This document shows positions 47,918-58,240 of a DNA stretch of 64,000 nt, piece after piece. Origin of the DNA: Legionella gresilensis (lineage in GTDB: Bacteria; Pseudomonadota; Gammaproteobacteria; Legionellales; Legionellaceae); NCBI RefSeq assembly GCF_900639865.1, contig NZ_CAAAHX010000009.1, positions 94,339 through 158,338 of the forward strand. Reading direction: 5' to 3'. Under the pieces are notes generated by a model. It was not told the DNA's origin and searched no databases. It saw only the letters and a program-made list of their open reading frames with translations. How positions within the stretch are numbered: the first letter of the stretch is position 1; each line of letters opens with the position of its first letter. The translations under genes were made by a program, and so were the position numbers.

Positions 47918-48955
47918 TTAATTATCCTCACTTTTCGAATTTTCATCCTCAAGATTGTCAAAACATGCATAGTATGCATTAGGGTCTTTTGCTTTTTTTG
48001 TACAATCGCTATAAGCATAAAGCTGAGATTCATACAAGTAATGAGTATAAGGTGTGATTACTACACGGCTTGAGCCATTATCAGTGTTTCCATAACGATC
48101 AATTTTACCTTTTAACTCGGGATTTTGATCAATAAAGGCCCCCCTTAATTGATTCCCTTGAATAAAATTGTCAGGCAATTGATCAAATGGTCCATCGAAA
48201 TAGTTATTCACCATTGAATTGCCCGCGTAAACGCCAATTAAAATTAAACGATCTTGATGATTATCTCGATAAAAAGAGAATCCTGTACGGGTGCCAATTA
48301 AGATATTATTGTTTTTTTTTGAAGGTGTGAAAGTATCAGGAACGGTTTCACTGTCATTAAGTACATAGTGAAAGCGTTTAATTTTGGAGTTATAAACTAA
48401 ATAAAATTGAATTCCTGATTCATCATACACAGGTCCAATATATTCTTCATCAGTCCTAATTTTATTGGCAGGAGGCCTAACTTTGGCAAGATTATTTAAT
48501 TCAAAAATAACTGATTTTTTTCCATATGATATCTTATATTCAAGGGGGCCTAACTTAACGATTTCCACCCCATCTCGAGCAGTAAAAGGCTTATACTGAT
48601 TAACGAGTTCGTCAGTCCAACGATTAAAGGTGGAAAAATAAGCAAAGTGCACTATCCCTTTATCCCGGTCCAATGCATCAAGACGAATATTGCCTGAAAA
48701 TTCGACCCCATTATGATAAAAAGAAAAATAGTAATAATTTTCCGTGGGGTAGACGATTACCCGATCAGGTAAGCTATTAAATACAAAGGAAAAAACATTT
48801 GAAACCGATTTTAAGTCTAATTGATCTTGCTGTTTTATATTTTCGATATAATTTTGGTTAGTTAATAATTTAGGATTTTGCAGCATGAGTGCATTTATAG
48901 AAGAACATGTACAAAATAAACTAACCAAGCTCCCGCACACAATTCCTTTTTTCAT
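47918..48955 (-). CDS. Exported protein of unknown function, operon partner of the His-rich repeat protein
   Basis: 345 residues with a signal peptide (GIVCGSLVSLFCTCSSINA). The mature part is mostly beta-type with many aromatic residues (YYYFSFYHNGVEFSGNI, KRFHYVL) and no recognised motif. AAGGA lies upstream of the ATG. Its stop codon directly abuts the start of the His-rich gene, so they are co-translated and may act together outside the inner membrane. Confidence 0.65.
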   Translation of the reverse strand: MKKGIVCGSLVSLFCTCSSINALMLQNPKLLTNQNYIENIKQQDQLDLKSVSNVFSFVFNSLPDRVIVYPTENYYYFSFYHNGVEFSGNIRLDALDRDKGIVHFAYFSTFNRWTDELVNQYKPFTARDGVEIVKLGPLEYKISYGKKSVIFELNNLAKVRPPANKIRTDEEYIGPVYDESGIQFYLVYNSKIKRFHYVLNDSETVPDTFTPSKKNNNILIGTRTGFSFYRDNHQDRLILIGVYAGNSMVNNYFDGPFDQLPDNFIQGNQLRGAFIDQNPELKGKIDRYGNTDNGSSRVVITPYTHYLYESQLYAYSDCTKKAKDPNAYYACFDNLEDENSKSEDN

Positions 48956-49408
48956 GATTTTTTTCCTTAATCATTCTGCTTTTAGTATAGTCTCTTTTAA
49001 AAGGGCCTTGAAAATTTACCAAATTGAATGACATTATTTCAGTTGGATAAATTTTCTAGCATTAAGCAGCCTGGCTAACGCGCCAGCCAGGCTAGCATGC
49101 TAATAAAATTAGGCTCAGCCACCTAGCGCCCGAGGTAATAATGAGAGATTCAAGGTGGTAGGAGGTATAAATTGGGTGTAAATGTTAGGCCAAGTGGCCC
49201 AACGCTTTTTTCATGTTAAAAATTACTCATGCTTACTAATTCGAAAATTTATTATAATTAATAAAAACAAAGGCTTATATTTCATGATAGCTGTAATAGT
49301 ACTTGCTGCGCGTAAATCATATTATAAATAGATGGGAGTCAAGTACTATTTAGCGCGCAGATAAAATTTTGTAATATATTTATTTTTCGCTTAATGGCAG
49401 TACAAAGT
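48956..49408. other. Intergenic stretch with REP-like hairpins
   Basis: About 450 bases without a gene. It contains a perfect stem AGCCTGGCT / AGCCAGGCT (49068-49093) and a short CAAGTGGCCCAACGC piece (49189-49203) similar to the REP-like elements at 18566 and 36539. Probably downstream region of legS2 and promoter region of the exported-protein gene. Confidence 0.6.
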
Positions 49409-51226
49409 TTAGTACTCTACTGAATTACGGTATCCCATATCATCTTTATTATGAGGCTCATCAGTTAATTGCTGAGCTGGATTAGAAGCCTTAACTCGGA
49501 ACAATCCATTTTGGCTAGGCTTAATTTGCAGACGTGCTTTTTGGTATTGAATACAAACTTCTTCTTGCACTTCTGTCGGCATCATTCCTACGGCACCATA
49601 AACCTTAACATTACCACTAGGCTTTTTATCAGCAGGATAGGATTTAACCGCAGCGATGGCTTTCTTTAGGTCAGAAATAAACTGTATTTCAAAATTATCT
49701 ATTAGAGTATGAACATGCGTTAAACATAAGTGAAAGCCAGCTGGATTTTGTAATAAATTCAGTTTCCATCCAGCTTTTTCTAACTCGTCAGCAATTAAAT
49801 GAGGGTTTAAATTTTTGGAACGAAATCCTAATACCGACCATTTTGGATTACCGTAAATTGAAATATCATCTTGATTTAATTCATTTTTTCTATAAGTTTC
49901 TGTTAATTGATCTTGGATACTTTGTCTTAATTCAATAATACGCTCAGCAATTTGTTTGAAGCGTTTTTTACCATAATAAGATAAAACTGCATAAATTTCT
50001 GCTACACGAGCACCGCTTACTGAACCATCTAAAATACCAGGCGTTGCATATAGACCACCAGACCAATTTAAAGCAGCATAGACTGATAAAGCAGGTGAGT
50101 TTTTGCTAAACAAACAAACTGACGTTCCTTTAGGGCAATACCCATATTTATGTAGATCAGCAGAAATAGAGGTTACGCCAGGTACCCTAAAGTCCATTGG
50201 TTCAGCAGAGGTATCTAAGAAAGCAGTTAAGAAACCACCTAGACAAGCATCCACATGAAAGGGTACTTTTTTTTGCTGTGCTAATTTACCTAACTCTTTA
50301 ATAGGATCGTTGATACCATTCATAAAGGAAGGGGCTGAACCCACAATAACCGCTGTGTTAGCGGAAATATAAGAACTCATGGTTTTAGCATTTACAGCGC
50401 CTGCTTTTTTATCCACGGGCACAATTACTAAAGTAGCGCCGGTCAAATTGGCTGCTTTTTTAAATGCCGCATGAGCTGTTTCCGGAACAACAATCTCTGG
50501 ATGAGTAATGCCATTGGCTCTAGCTTTAATTACATAGGCAGCCATCGCTTCAATTATACTGGTTGTACCACCATGGGTGATTAAACCATAGCCTTCATCT
50601 GAGCCATGAAATAAATTCTGACACGAACTAATTACCTCCGCTTGCATTGCATTAATACGAGGCCACTTATCATGCATCGGATTAGTTAATGCGGTTTTTG
50701 CATAAACCTCTTTTAACAACTCAGTAAGTTCTTGTGGATGAACAGCATATAAAGCGCCAGAGTCCTTACCATCCGCTCGCTCTACAATAAATCGTTTTTC
50801 TTTATCTCCGCTCTTGAGAGTTTTAAATTTAAAAGCACATTTATCTACATCTATATTAAATTCCTTTAAAATAGTTTCTACAGGAACGCTATCAGAAGGA
50901 ATATGCTCTTGCAAATTCATTTCAGCACGTTGTTCTGCTAATTTTTTACGTGTAGATTCTAAATTCTTATTAAGCTCTTTATCTTTAAGTGTTCGTACTG
51001 GAGGCAAGTGTTTAAGTACATCGTAAGCGGCATCAATAATTTTTTGTGTAGATGTTGTACTGTTACGAGTACGAAAGGCACGCATTAACCAAGGATTATG
51101 GTATTGGTTATAAATAAAATATAAAGCTGCTATACCTAAAGCTATTTGGTGTGGTGGGATTCCTTCTAATGCTCCATCAAAAGATTCAGCTGCCGTTGCT
51201 AAAAGTTTTTCAATAAATCTAATCAT
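49409..51226 (-). CDS. legS2: Sphingosine-1-phosphate lyase, LegS2-like effector
   Basis: PLP enzyme of eukaryotic type that cleaves sphingosine-1-phosphate to hexadecenal and phosphoethanolamine. 605 residues: an N-terminal membrane helix ([20 protein letters not shown]), then the group II decarboxylase/SPL fold with the PLP-lysine motif [13 protein letters not shown] and the [18 protein letters not shown] segment. L. pneumophila LegS2 is a Dot/Icm effector that lowers host sphingolipids and blocks autophagy; length and architecture match. I placed the start at the methionine before IRFIEKLL, with GGAA upstream; an extension of 14 residues is possible. Confidence 0.92.
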   Translation of the reverse strand: MIRFIEKLLATAAESFDGALEGIPPHQIALGIAALYFIYNQYHNPWLMRAFRTRNSTTSTQKIIDAAYDVLKHLPPVRTLKDKELNKNLESTRKKLAEQRAEMNLQEHIPSDSVPVETILKEFNIDVDKCAFKFKTLKSGDKEKRFIVERADGKDSGALYAVHPQELTELLKEVYAKTALTNPMHDKWPRINAMQAEVISSCQNLFHGSDEGYGLITHGGTTSIIEAMAAYVIKARANGITHPEIVVPETAHAAFKKAANLTGATLVIVPVDKKAGAVNAKTMSSYISANTAVIVGSAPSFMNGINDPIKELGKLAQQKKVPFHVDACLGGFLTAFLDTSAEPMDFRVPGVTSISADLHKYGYCPKGTSVCLFSKNSPALSVYAALNWSGGLYATPGILDGSVSGARVAEIYAVLSYYGKKRFKQIAERIIELRQSIQDQLTETYRKNELNQDDISIYGNPKWSVLGFRSKNLNPHLIADELEKAGWKLNLLQNPAGFHLCLTHVHTLIDNFEIQFISDLKKAIAAVKSYPADKKPSGNVKVYGAVGMMPTEVQEEVCIQYQKARLQIKPSQNGLFRVKASNPAQQLTDEPHNKDDMGYRNSVEY

Positions 51227-51268
51227 ATTAAAAACATTCCATATACATTTGGCGCGTATGTTAAACAA

Positions 51269-51740
51269 TTTTAAAAAGAAATAAAGTTAATTTTTTTTAG
51301 ATTGTTTATCTTTGTCTAAGCAAGACTGCATTTACTTAATCTTATTACTTTTTCGTAATAGGCAAGCTCACTAGATTTGCTCCCGCTCATGGCATATTGC
51401 CTTTAGTATGATATTTGGTGCCAACATGAGTAATTTTCTGAAAATATTAATAATAGGTTTTCTGAGTAATTTTAATATTTATTCACAATAAATAAATATT
51501 AATGCAATTATATGGCTATAAATTGTATAATTATGTTGATTAATAGATTTTATATGTTAAAATTTAGACCATATGATTAGCGTGAAATGCTTATGGTTAG
51601 ATAGTTTTAGTTTTAGTTTTAGTTTTAGTTTTAGCTTTAGGTGAATGACTTAAGCAAAGATAAAATTATTATATTCCTTGCCAGATTTCAAAAGCGTTTC
51701 GGTTAGAAGCAATTGTTTCTATCTTTCTAAGAGGTAATTC
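51269..51740. promoter_or_regulatory. Divergent promoter region between legS2-like gene and permease
   Basis: About 470 very AT-rich bases without coding potential between two divergent genes. It holds a hexanucleotide microsatellite close to the permease start and presumably both promoters. No specific regulator box was identified. Confidence 0.5.
51603..51640 (+). repeat. AGTTTT hexanucleotide repeat (5 perfect plus 1 imperfect unit)
   Basis: Five AGTTTT units followed by AGCTTT, ending about 100 bases before the permease ATG. Short tandem repeats upstream of genes can change promoter spacing by slipped-strand mispairing. Confidence 0.85.
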
Positions 51741-52847
51741 ATGTTACGCTTTCTAAGTGGCACTTTTCTTATTATTGGTGCGATTATTGGCGGTGGCATT
51801 CTTGCTATTCCAATTGTCTCTGCTAATTATGGATTTTTAACGACGCTGGTTTTTATCCTCGTTTCATGGTTGGTGATGACTAAAACAGGGCTATATGTTT
51901 TGGATTTAACATTAAGCTGCCCTGAAAAATATAATTCTTATTACAGTATTGTTGGAAAATACTTAGGTAATAAGATGCAACTGATCACCGTTACTCTTTT
52001 TTTATGGCTACTTTATTTTTCCTTGTCTTCTTATATTTCTGGTTGTACTTCGTTGATTATGAGTCATTTAACTTGGCCTCATCCTTTATTATCGCATTTT
52101 AATATTAGCCTCAGTTGCGTCATTATATTGGGTAGCATAGTTATTATTAGCGCCAAAATTATTGTACGCCTTAATGTTGTGTTAGTTAGTTTTAAATTAT
52201 GTTTATTAGGCATTGCTATTATTTTTGGCTCTACGTATGCAACAGGTTCAGTGTCTACACAAATAGTCGGAAACCCAACAGGCGCCTTTGCATTACTTAT
52301 GGTTATTGTTAATTCATTTGGCTATCAATTTATCATCCCTAGTCTAGTTTCATACTATGGACGTGGTAATCGAAATTTATTTCAATGGATATTGATTACT
52401 AGTACAACTATTGTTCTACTTATTTATATTTCATGGCTCTACACGATTTATGCTTTGATTCCGAGTGACGGTAAGTATGGCTTATTAAGTATTTATCAGA
52501 GCAATAATCAATTGCTAGCATTTAACCAAAGTTTAAAATTTTATTTGAACTCAACAGTGATGACGCAATTATTGTCGACATTTCAGGTTGTGGCTTTATT
52601 TGGTTCATTTGTTTGTGTCTCATTAGGCGTCTTTGATTTTCTAGTTGATGTAATGAAAGCCAAAAAACGTTTCTGGGTAGGCGTTGCTACCTTTACGCCA
52701 CCATTAATTTTATCTTTATTTTCCCAAAATATGTATATTTATGCTTTGTCTGTTTCAGGATATATCGCTGTAATATTAGAAATAGTCATCCCTTATTTTG
52801 CAAAAAGGAAATACAACTATTTAAATTGTAATGGTTTATTAACGTAA
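51741..52847 (+). CDS. Aromatic amino acid permease (Mtr/TyrP, HAAAP family)
   Basis: 368 residues, about eleven helices. The N-terminus GTFLIIGAIIGGGILAIPIV is the family signature (substrate/sodium-site glycines), and LMVIVNSFGYQFIIPSLVSY matches the TM6 region. Imports tryptophan, tyrosine or related amino acids by proton symport; specificity unknown. AAGAGG is well placed upstream. Confidence 0.88.
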   Translation: MLRFLSGTFLIIGAIIGGGILAIPIVSANYGFLTTLVFILVSWLVMTKTGLYVLDLTLSCPEKYNSYYSIVGKYLGNKMQLITVTLFLWLLYFSLSSYISGCTSLIMSHLTWPHPLLSHFNISLSCVIILGSIVIISAKIIVRLNVVLVSFKLCLLGIAIIFGSTYATGSVSTQIVGNPTGAFALLMVIVNSFGYQFIIPSLVSYYGRGNRNLFQWILITSTTIVLLIYISWLYTIYALIPSDGKYGLLSIYQSNNQLLAFNQSLKFYLNSTVMTQLLSTFQVVALFGSFVCVSLGVFDFLVDVMKAKKRFWVGVATFTPPLILSLFSQNMYIYALSVSGYIAVILEIVIPYFAKRKYNYLNCNGLLT

Positions 52848-53062
52848 TCAACCAGCGTTGCATCAAGACTGCTCTCGCTACTTTCTTTAAATATTTAATG
52901 TTATTGAAAATAAGCTATAAACTTTTTGCTGCATTTAAATTAATGTTTGGCTTCTTTTAGAAAGAAAATTTTTGTAACAGTGCCCTTAAGCCTATTATTT
53001 TAATGTCCACCTAAAGATTAGAAATGATTAATATTTAACTTCTTTTCAAGAAAAAATAATCT

Positions 53063-53287
53063 TTATTTTTTTTTCCACTTTATTTCAATTCCAAGTTCGT
53101 GTTCGTCACTTTCTTCTTCGTACTCAAATTCAACATACACATCAACGGGTACATAGATACGTTTTTTGTTTATTTGTATTTGAAAACCTTTGTTTTGATC
53201 AATAGCATCTGCAATTCGTCGTAATTTATTTGCAACTGCTGATGAGCCATATATTTTTTCCAGTTCTATTTCATTGTTTTCTTTCAT
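53063..53287 (-). CDS. Amphi-Trp domain protein
   Basis: 74 residues: VANKLRRIADAIDQNKGFQI, then a beta hairpin, and the closing ELGIEIKWKKK with the conserved tryptophan, matching the small amphi-Trp domain family. A very good site AAGGAG precedes the ATG. Function unknown; stand-alone copies are usual. Confidence 0.78.
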   Translation of the reverse strand: MKENNEIELEKIYGSSAVANKLRRIADAIDQNKGFQIQINKKRIYVPVDVYVEFEYEEESDEHELGIEIKWKKK

Positions 53288-53654
53288 AAAATCTCCTTTT
53301 TCTCTAAATCTCGATAACTAATATCGTATTTACAATACTAGCGTACTATTGCATGATTAGTTCACCATGAAAATGATACCATTTGAATACCAAAGGTTTA
53401 GTTGAATGTAATTAGTTGCTCTATAATTCAATCTAGCTAAATTGAATTATAGACGATTGGGTAGAATTAGAAAGAAATGGCCAGTTGTATCTCTTCTGTC
53501 GAGCTTGCTCAATAATGAGTTATTATATCATTCTTACGTGCTAAGGCTGCTCTTGCGAAGTTTTTACCTGAAATGGATTAAGGATATACAAGATAAATTG
53601 TATAAAGCCAGTTATTAAATTTATCTAGCTTAATCTTGATAATATGAATTAAAC
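53288..53654. other. Intergenic stretch, nothing recognised
   Basis: About 370 AT-rich bases. No frame, RNA gene or strong repeat stands out. It probably holds the promoter of the amphi-Trp gene. Confidence 0.5.
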
Positions 53655-54575
53655 TCATACTAAGAAGGGACTAGGTAATTCATTAGTATTATTAGAATTG
53701 CACTCAGCCATGTTTTCATTTTTATTACAACGCTTAACTTCTTTTAATAAACTTATAAGTTCCTCTTTTATAAATTTTCTCTGCTTAGCATTGTAATTAC
53801 CACGGAATGTAGGCAAAGAATAATCTGTTACTTTTATATTTACGTACTCAAAATCACCATAATTATGTTCTTTAGAATTAAAAAAGTTATCAAACCATTC
53901 TGAGGCTGCACCATGAAAATGATCAAATTCATCACAAATAACCCGGGTATCTTCATTTTGTGAGGGAGTTAAATTAAGAATTTCTTTTAACCGCTGATTA
54001 GTAATTTTTTGGCTTTTTAATGGCTCGCTATTATATAAAACAAAAGCATGATTGACCTTCTTATCTGCTGTTTCAATAACAATATGTTGAACTGATTGCC
54101 TATACCCTTCTTGAATTTGAGCTAATAGACTATTGACAATACTTGCAGCAGTTGCCTCGCCACAAAAACCAGAGGACTCATGACGTCGTATTTTGGCTGC
54201 TTCTGCCGTACGTGCTATCTTTCTAAAATATCCACTTATTTCGTTAAATTGTTTATAATCCGGGAACAATCCTTTTCTTACGCTTTCTAATTTAGCTTCT
54301 AAAGCTGCTAATTTTGGCTGCATATTCGACCAGTATTTTCCTCTTAGTTGGTCTACTTCTTTAATTTCTTGATTAGAGGCTAAGTTAGTGTGAAACCAAC
54401 TATTAGCAAAATGGCCCTGTGTGTTACAAACTGATCTAAACAAGTTTCCGTTTGCGAGAGCATTTGGATTTATACCTGAAATAGCATTATTAGGATTTAA
54501 TTCTGTATCTTCACAAGTCTGAGATTGCGCAAAGCGGCCGGAAAATAATAGACCTAACATTAACCATTTTTTCAT
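53655..54575 (-). CDS. Exported protein with papain-like Cys-His-Asp pattern
   Basis: 306 residues, signal peptide (KKWLMLGLLFSGRFAQSQ). A cysteine starts a helix in SSGFCGEATAASIV (C138), followed by a histidine heading a strand in VNHAFVLYN (H176) and an aspartate in RVICDEFDHFHGAASEW (D215). Order, spacing and local context are those of papain-fold cysteine proteases or transglutaminase-like effectors. A helical N-terminal third (80-130) may be a prodomain. The catalytic reading is inference from motif shape. A GGAAGGG site precedes the ATG. Confidence 0.6.
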   Translation of the reverse strand: MKKWLMLGLLFSGRFAQSQTCEDTELNPNNAISGINPNALANGNLFRSVCNTQGHFANSWFHTNLASNQEIKEVDQLRGKYWSNMQPKLAALEAKLESVRKGLFPDYKQFNEISGYFRKIARTAEAAKIRRHESSGFCGEATAASIVNSLLAQIQEGYRQSVQHIVIETADKKVNHAFVLYNSEPLKSQKITNQRLKEILNLTPSQNEDTRVICDEFDHFHGAASEWFDNFFNSKEHNYGDFEYVNIKVTDYSLPTFRGNYNAKQRKFIKEELISLLKEVKRCNKNENMAECNSNNTNELPSPFLV

Positions 54576-55030
54576 AAGCCCTTCCTATAAGTAATAAATT
54601 ATTTAGAGCATAATCTCTATTTGATTAAATATTTATCGATAATATCAATTTATATCTATTTTGACAATATTTATAACACTTAAGTTATTAAATAACTTCG
54701 AGGGTTGTCTAAATCTGGGTAACTTTATACTTACAACCTGAGGGACGAAATGAAACAGAATCAGAATAAATTCTCTACTAACAAAATAGGTGGATTGTCA
54801 GAATCCCTATAATATAAGCCCTATAAAGCTACCTAAGATTAAACTTTATGGATAGATGCTTTTTGAGTATATTAATATTTGGCTGAAAATGGATGCTTCT
54901 TTACCATAATTAGTTTGATGATTATTTTATTTATGAGCCCTACTTATAAATAAAAATAAGGTTATTTTATCATACAAGATAATTAACTCTATTTTAGGTA
55001 AGTATATTTATTAAGAGCTAAATGAGGTGC
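54576..55030. other. Intergenic stretch, nothing recognised
   Basis: About 450 AT-rich bases with stops in all frames and no visible RNA gene. It contains the promoter for the gene to its left and the end of the gene to its right. Confidence 0.5.
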
Positions 55031-55477
55031 TTATTTCTGCTTTTTAAAATAAGTGCCATTAGCATAAACATTATGGCCAAAGCCGCAATCAAAATCGGCT
55101 CCTTCTTGGTTAACAGTTAATTGACCTGGTTTAATAAAAGTAATAGTAATTGTACAATGTCCATATTCCGAAGAGGAATAGACAGCGGTGTCCCCTTTAA
55201 TGTTAGCGACTCCAGATAGCTCACCTGTATTAGCCTGTAGTTCACCATTGGCTTCATATGGATAGATTAGGTTAAAGGAAATTTTAAGTTTTCCACCACC
55301 TAAAGTCTGAACAGTCAATGTATTAGCGACATCTTGATGAGGAGCGGGCAAAGACATAATGAATGTTCCATTGACTTCTTCTTTAGAGACACTAGCTCGG
55401 TGTGGTTCAGTAAAGCCTAGGGCTGAATGTGTCGCTAGTACGGTTAATAAAATATTTTTTATAATCCAGTTATTCAT
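55031..55477 (-). CDS. Small exported beta-rich protein, unknown
   Basis: 148 residues: signal peptide ending near LGF, mature domain with alternating strands and two cysteines near the C-terminus (EYGHCTITITF, ADFDCGFGHNVYANGTYF) that could form a disulphide. No family is recognised. The ribosome site is weak. Confidence 0.6.
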   Translation of the reverse strand: MNNWIIKNILLTVLATHSALGFTEPHRASVSKEEVNGTFIMSLPAPHQDVANTLTVQTLGGGKLKISFNLIYPYEANGELQANTGELSGVANIKGDTAVYSSSEYGHCTITITFIKPGQLTVNQEGADFDCGFGHNVYANGTYFKKQK

Positions 55478-55696
55478 AAAAGTAAGAGTAATTTTTTTCT
55501 ATTAAGGTAGCATACAGGGGTACATAAAATCTAATCTAATGAATACGAAGTGATTAAATATTTAGTCTCTTTTAGAGAAAAGAGCCTAGAGTCGCTGAAT
55601 TAAACTATAAGCTAATAAGCTAACTATAATCAATGTTGGCCCAAAGTCATAGACCGTAAAATCCCACCAATTTATAAACATGAGGAAGCTCTAAAG

Positions 55697-56202
55697 ATGA
55701 AATGTATCATGAATATTTTTTCCGCAGAATCTATAAATTTTGCTCCTTGGAGAATGAGTGAAAATTACTCAGGTTGCAGTGTTGAGATGTCTAGTGTATG
55801 GCAGGCAGAAAAACTAGGGTTTCATTTAGAACGATTAGATCCGGGTAAATTTAGTTGTCCTTACCATAAACATGACTAGGAAGAAGAGTTATTTTTAGCA
55901 ATTAAAGGGGAAGCAACCGTAAGACAAGAGGATGAGTTTTTTCAAGTGAGAGCAGGGACGTTTTTTTCTTTAAAACGCACGTAAGTCATCAAATGTATAA
56001 TCATAGTGATGAACCTTTTTATTTTTTTGCACTATCAAATAAAGATTCTAAAGATATTTGTGAGTATCCTGACTCAAACAAAAAAATGGACAGGGAAACA
56101 CGGACAATAACCCAAAATGGTATTGTAGTAAGCAATTATTTGAAAGATGAAGAAAATCCCAAAGAATTTTGGCCTAAAGAATTGATTCATTCAAAAAAGT
56201 AG
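55697..56202 (+). pseudogene. Cupin protein gene with stop codon and frameshift
   Basis: Reading through a TAG (55877) gives FHLERLDPGKFSCPYHKHD, then EEELFLAIKGEATVRQ, then FQVRAGTFFSLK; after a frameshift near 55975 it continues HQMYNHSDEPFYFFALS. A complete cupin barrel with the metal-binding YHKHD-x-EEE motif once existed. Two lesions make it inactive. Confidence 0.75.
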
Positions 56203-56280
56203 CTGTCACCTTTTTGTATTGTTGCTCGGTTCTAAAGGTATATTTATGCTGGCTCATAATTTTAGAACTCAATTAGAGCC

Positions 56281-57201
56281 TTATCCTCTGGAATATTCTT
56301 CGTACTGCGTTTTTTCCAATTCATTGAATGCTTCAAGAAGGTTTTGGGTATCGGTTTCTCGTGCTAATTTTGGTAGATCCAGTCTCAGACCGGAACTTAT
56401 TAGATATTGACTTGCCAATGTACCCATATCTGTAGTTTTAACAGCACCGTTTGTTAGAACTTCCATGACATAGTTGCCAAAGAGAAAAGCTTCATATTCT
56501 TGATTTAAAGTTAGAAAATCACAGAATGAGACTTTGAGCCCTTGATCAAAGATCTGCTTTTGGGCAAGGAACCCTGCTTGATATGCTGTTGCATCGACTG
56601 AGGCTATACCGCTAAAGCCCATCTGGAATTGATAAGAGTGCCGCGTTTCATGAATCAAAAAGAGAAGTGCCGCATGAGGATTACTACTTGCAAAAAGTTT
56701 TACCGGATTTAGTATGACTTTGCCAGTGCCTGGCTTAGCCGGATCAAACTGAAAGAACGTCGACTTCCGTGCAGAGTTATCTAAGATTAGCTCTGGAGCG
56801 GGTAATCCTGAGCCCTTTACTTGTAATGCAAAAATGCGATTCATCACTTCAATACGCTCTAATTCATTAAGTTGTGGAAAATTCACCACCAAGTCTGCCA
56901 ATCCTGGTTCACTTCGAATAGCAGAAATTAAAATATCACCTTGAGCATAGGTGGTTAGTAAAGACTCTTCAAGAAAATTTCGAGAATCAACATGTAATAC
57001 CGATGCGCCAGGAAAAAGGTTTTGAAAAGATGAATTAGCAAAAAACATCGGATCTAGTAGTTTTGGTGGTACGGCTGCTGGATAGTGTGTGTAGAAATCA
57101 CCAATAGTCATTTCATTGCTAAACAGACTCGCTTGAGCGCTAGCAGTAATAAAGACTCCCAACGTAAATAATAAGATTGATAATCCCAGTTGCTTCATCA
57201 C
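56281..57201 (-). CDS. Exported putative zinc metallopeptidase (HExxH)
   Basis: 306 residues, signal peptide (GLSILLFTLGVFITASAQA). The helix ALLFLIHETRHSYQFQMG contains HETRH (H184, E185, H188), the zincin metal and catalytic motif; a third ligand could be the glutamate or aspartate in VDATAYQAGF (about 200). The N-terminal 170 residues have no recognised motif. AGGAGA lies upstream of the ATG. Secretion and protease activity are inferred. Confidence 0.6.
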   Translation of the reverse strand: MMKQLGLSILLFTLGVFITASAQASLFSNEMTIGDFYTHYPAAVPPKLLDPMFFANSSFQNLFPGASVLHVDSRNFLEESLLTTYAQGDILISAIRSEPGLADLVVNFPQLNELERIEVMNRIFALQVKGSGLPAPELILDNSARKSTFFQFDPAKPGTGKVILNPVKLFASSNPHAALLFLIHETRHSYQFQMGFSGIASVDATAYQAGFLAQKQIFDQGLKVSFCDFLTLNQEYEAFLFGNYVMEVLTNGAVKTTDMGTLASQYLISSGLRLDLPKLARETDTQNLLEAFNELEKTQYEEYSRG

Positions 57202-57406
57202 TTATTCTCCTGACATGTAGTAATCCAGACTTGATCTGACAATTTCCAATTTTACAGTAGTGTTTGCCAGGTCAATTTTAGCTAACGTAGCCTTAATGCA
57301 GTGCAGCGCAATTAAGGTTTATTTATATCAGTATTTTCATTGTATTTAGCATATATTAGAACCCAAAAAATTAATTGTATTTTGCTGGAAATAAGTTTTT
57401 AATGCG

Positions 57407-58240
57407 TTGTTTTTAAAAAGGAACTTCATAACGAAACCACAAAAAGATTTTACGGCTTTAAAACAAGAAATTCAAAAAGCTTTAACGGACTTATCAGCAA
57501 AATTGTCCACTCAAGAACAGCAACTCATTAAAAGTGACATGGCAAAGTCGCAAGCGCGACATCTTACGAAGGATGTAATCCGTCTTGCAAAACTCTATGT
57601 TCTGCAACATGACTACAGTAAAGCTTTTCACCTTTTGCAAGTTGCTAAGGTATCCCCTTTGAAGGACGAAAAATATCACCGCCTATTTGGTCATTCAACA
57701 TGTGCTATGAAGATACAGGCGTATGAAGAGAAAATTGCAAGTAAAAAACCGCAAACCAGGACGAATGTAATAAGCGCGACTTCATTGCCAAAGCCAACGC
57801 CGTATCGTGCGTCTGCGTCATCATCCGGCAATACATCTGACATGCTCAGGTTAGTGACAGAGGCAGCCTATATGCAGACGTTGTTAACTAATCAGGATAA
57901 TTGTCCTTCCAACCAAACTGATTCAAGTCATAATACCTTATGTCATCCAGTAGGCCATCATCATGGGCATCATAATCACCATGACCATCATGCAAATAAT
58001 GACCTTAATATCTTGTTACCATTTAATGTTTACGAAACAAGTATACCTACTCATAGCCACCACACTCAGAGTTCAATAGTGCCTGAGCCTTCTCATCATC
58101 ACAACGATACGAACTCTTACACGCACCATACTTCGCATGACACAGGCTCATCTTATGGACATTCTTCATTTTTTAATGACCCGAGCGCTCATCATGATGC
58201 GAGTTCGTACAACCATGATACGTCAAACTCATTTTTTTAA
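57407..58240 (+). CDS. Protein with histidine-rich C-terminus, non-ATG start
   Basis: Up to 277 residues. The N-terminal 120 are helical (LKQEIQKALTDLSAKLSTQE, then RLAKLYVLQHDYSKAFHLLQ), with no recognised motif. From about residue 175 it is rich in His, Ser, Asn and Asp, including GHHHGHHNHHDHH. No ATG is available near the N-terminus; the best start is TTG at 57407, or a rare ATA at 57428 with AAAAAGG upstream. Metal binding is likely from composition; localisation unknown since no signal peptide is seen. Confidence 0.6.
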   Translation: MFLKRNFITKPQKDFTALKQEIQKALTDLSAKLSTQEQQLIKSDMAKSQARHLTKDVIRLAKLYVLQHDYSKAFHLLQVAKVSPLKDEKYHRLFGHSTCAMKIQAYEEKIASKKPQTRTNVISATSLPKPTPYRASASSSGNTSDMLRLVTEAAYMQTLLTNQDNCPSNQTDSSHNTLCHPVGHHHGHHNHHDHHANNDLNILLPFNVYETSIPTHSHHTQSSIVPEPSHHHNDTNSYTHHTSHDTGSSYGHSSFFNDPSAHHDASSYNHDTSNSFF

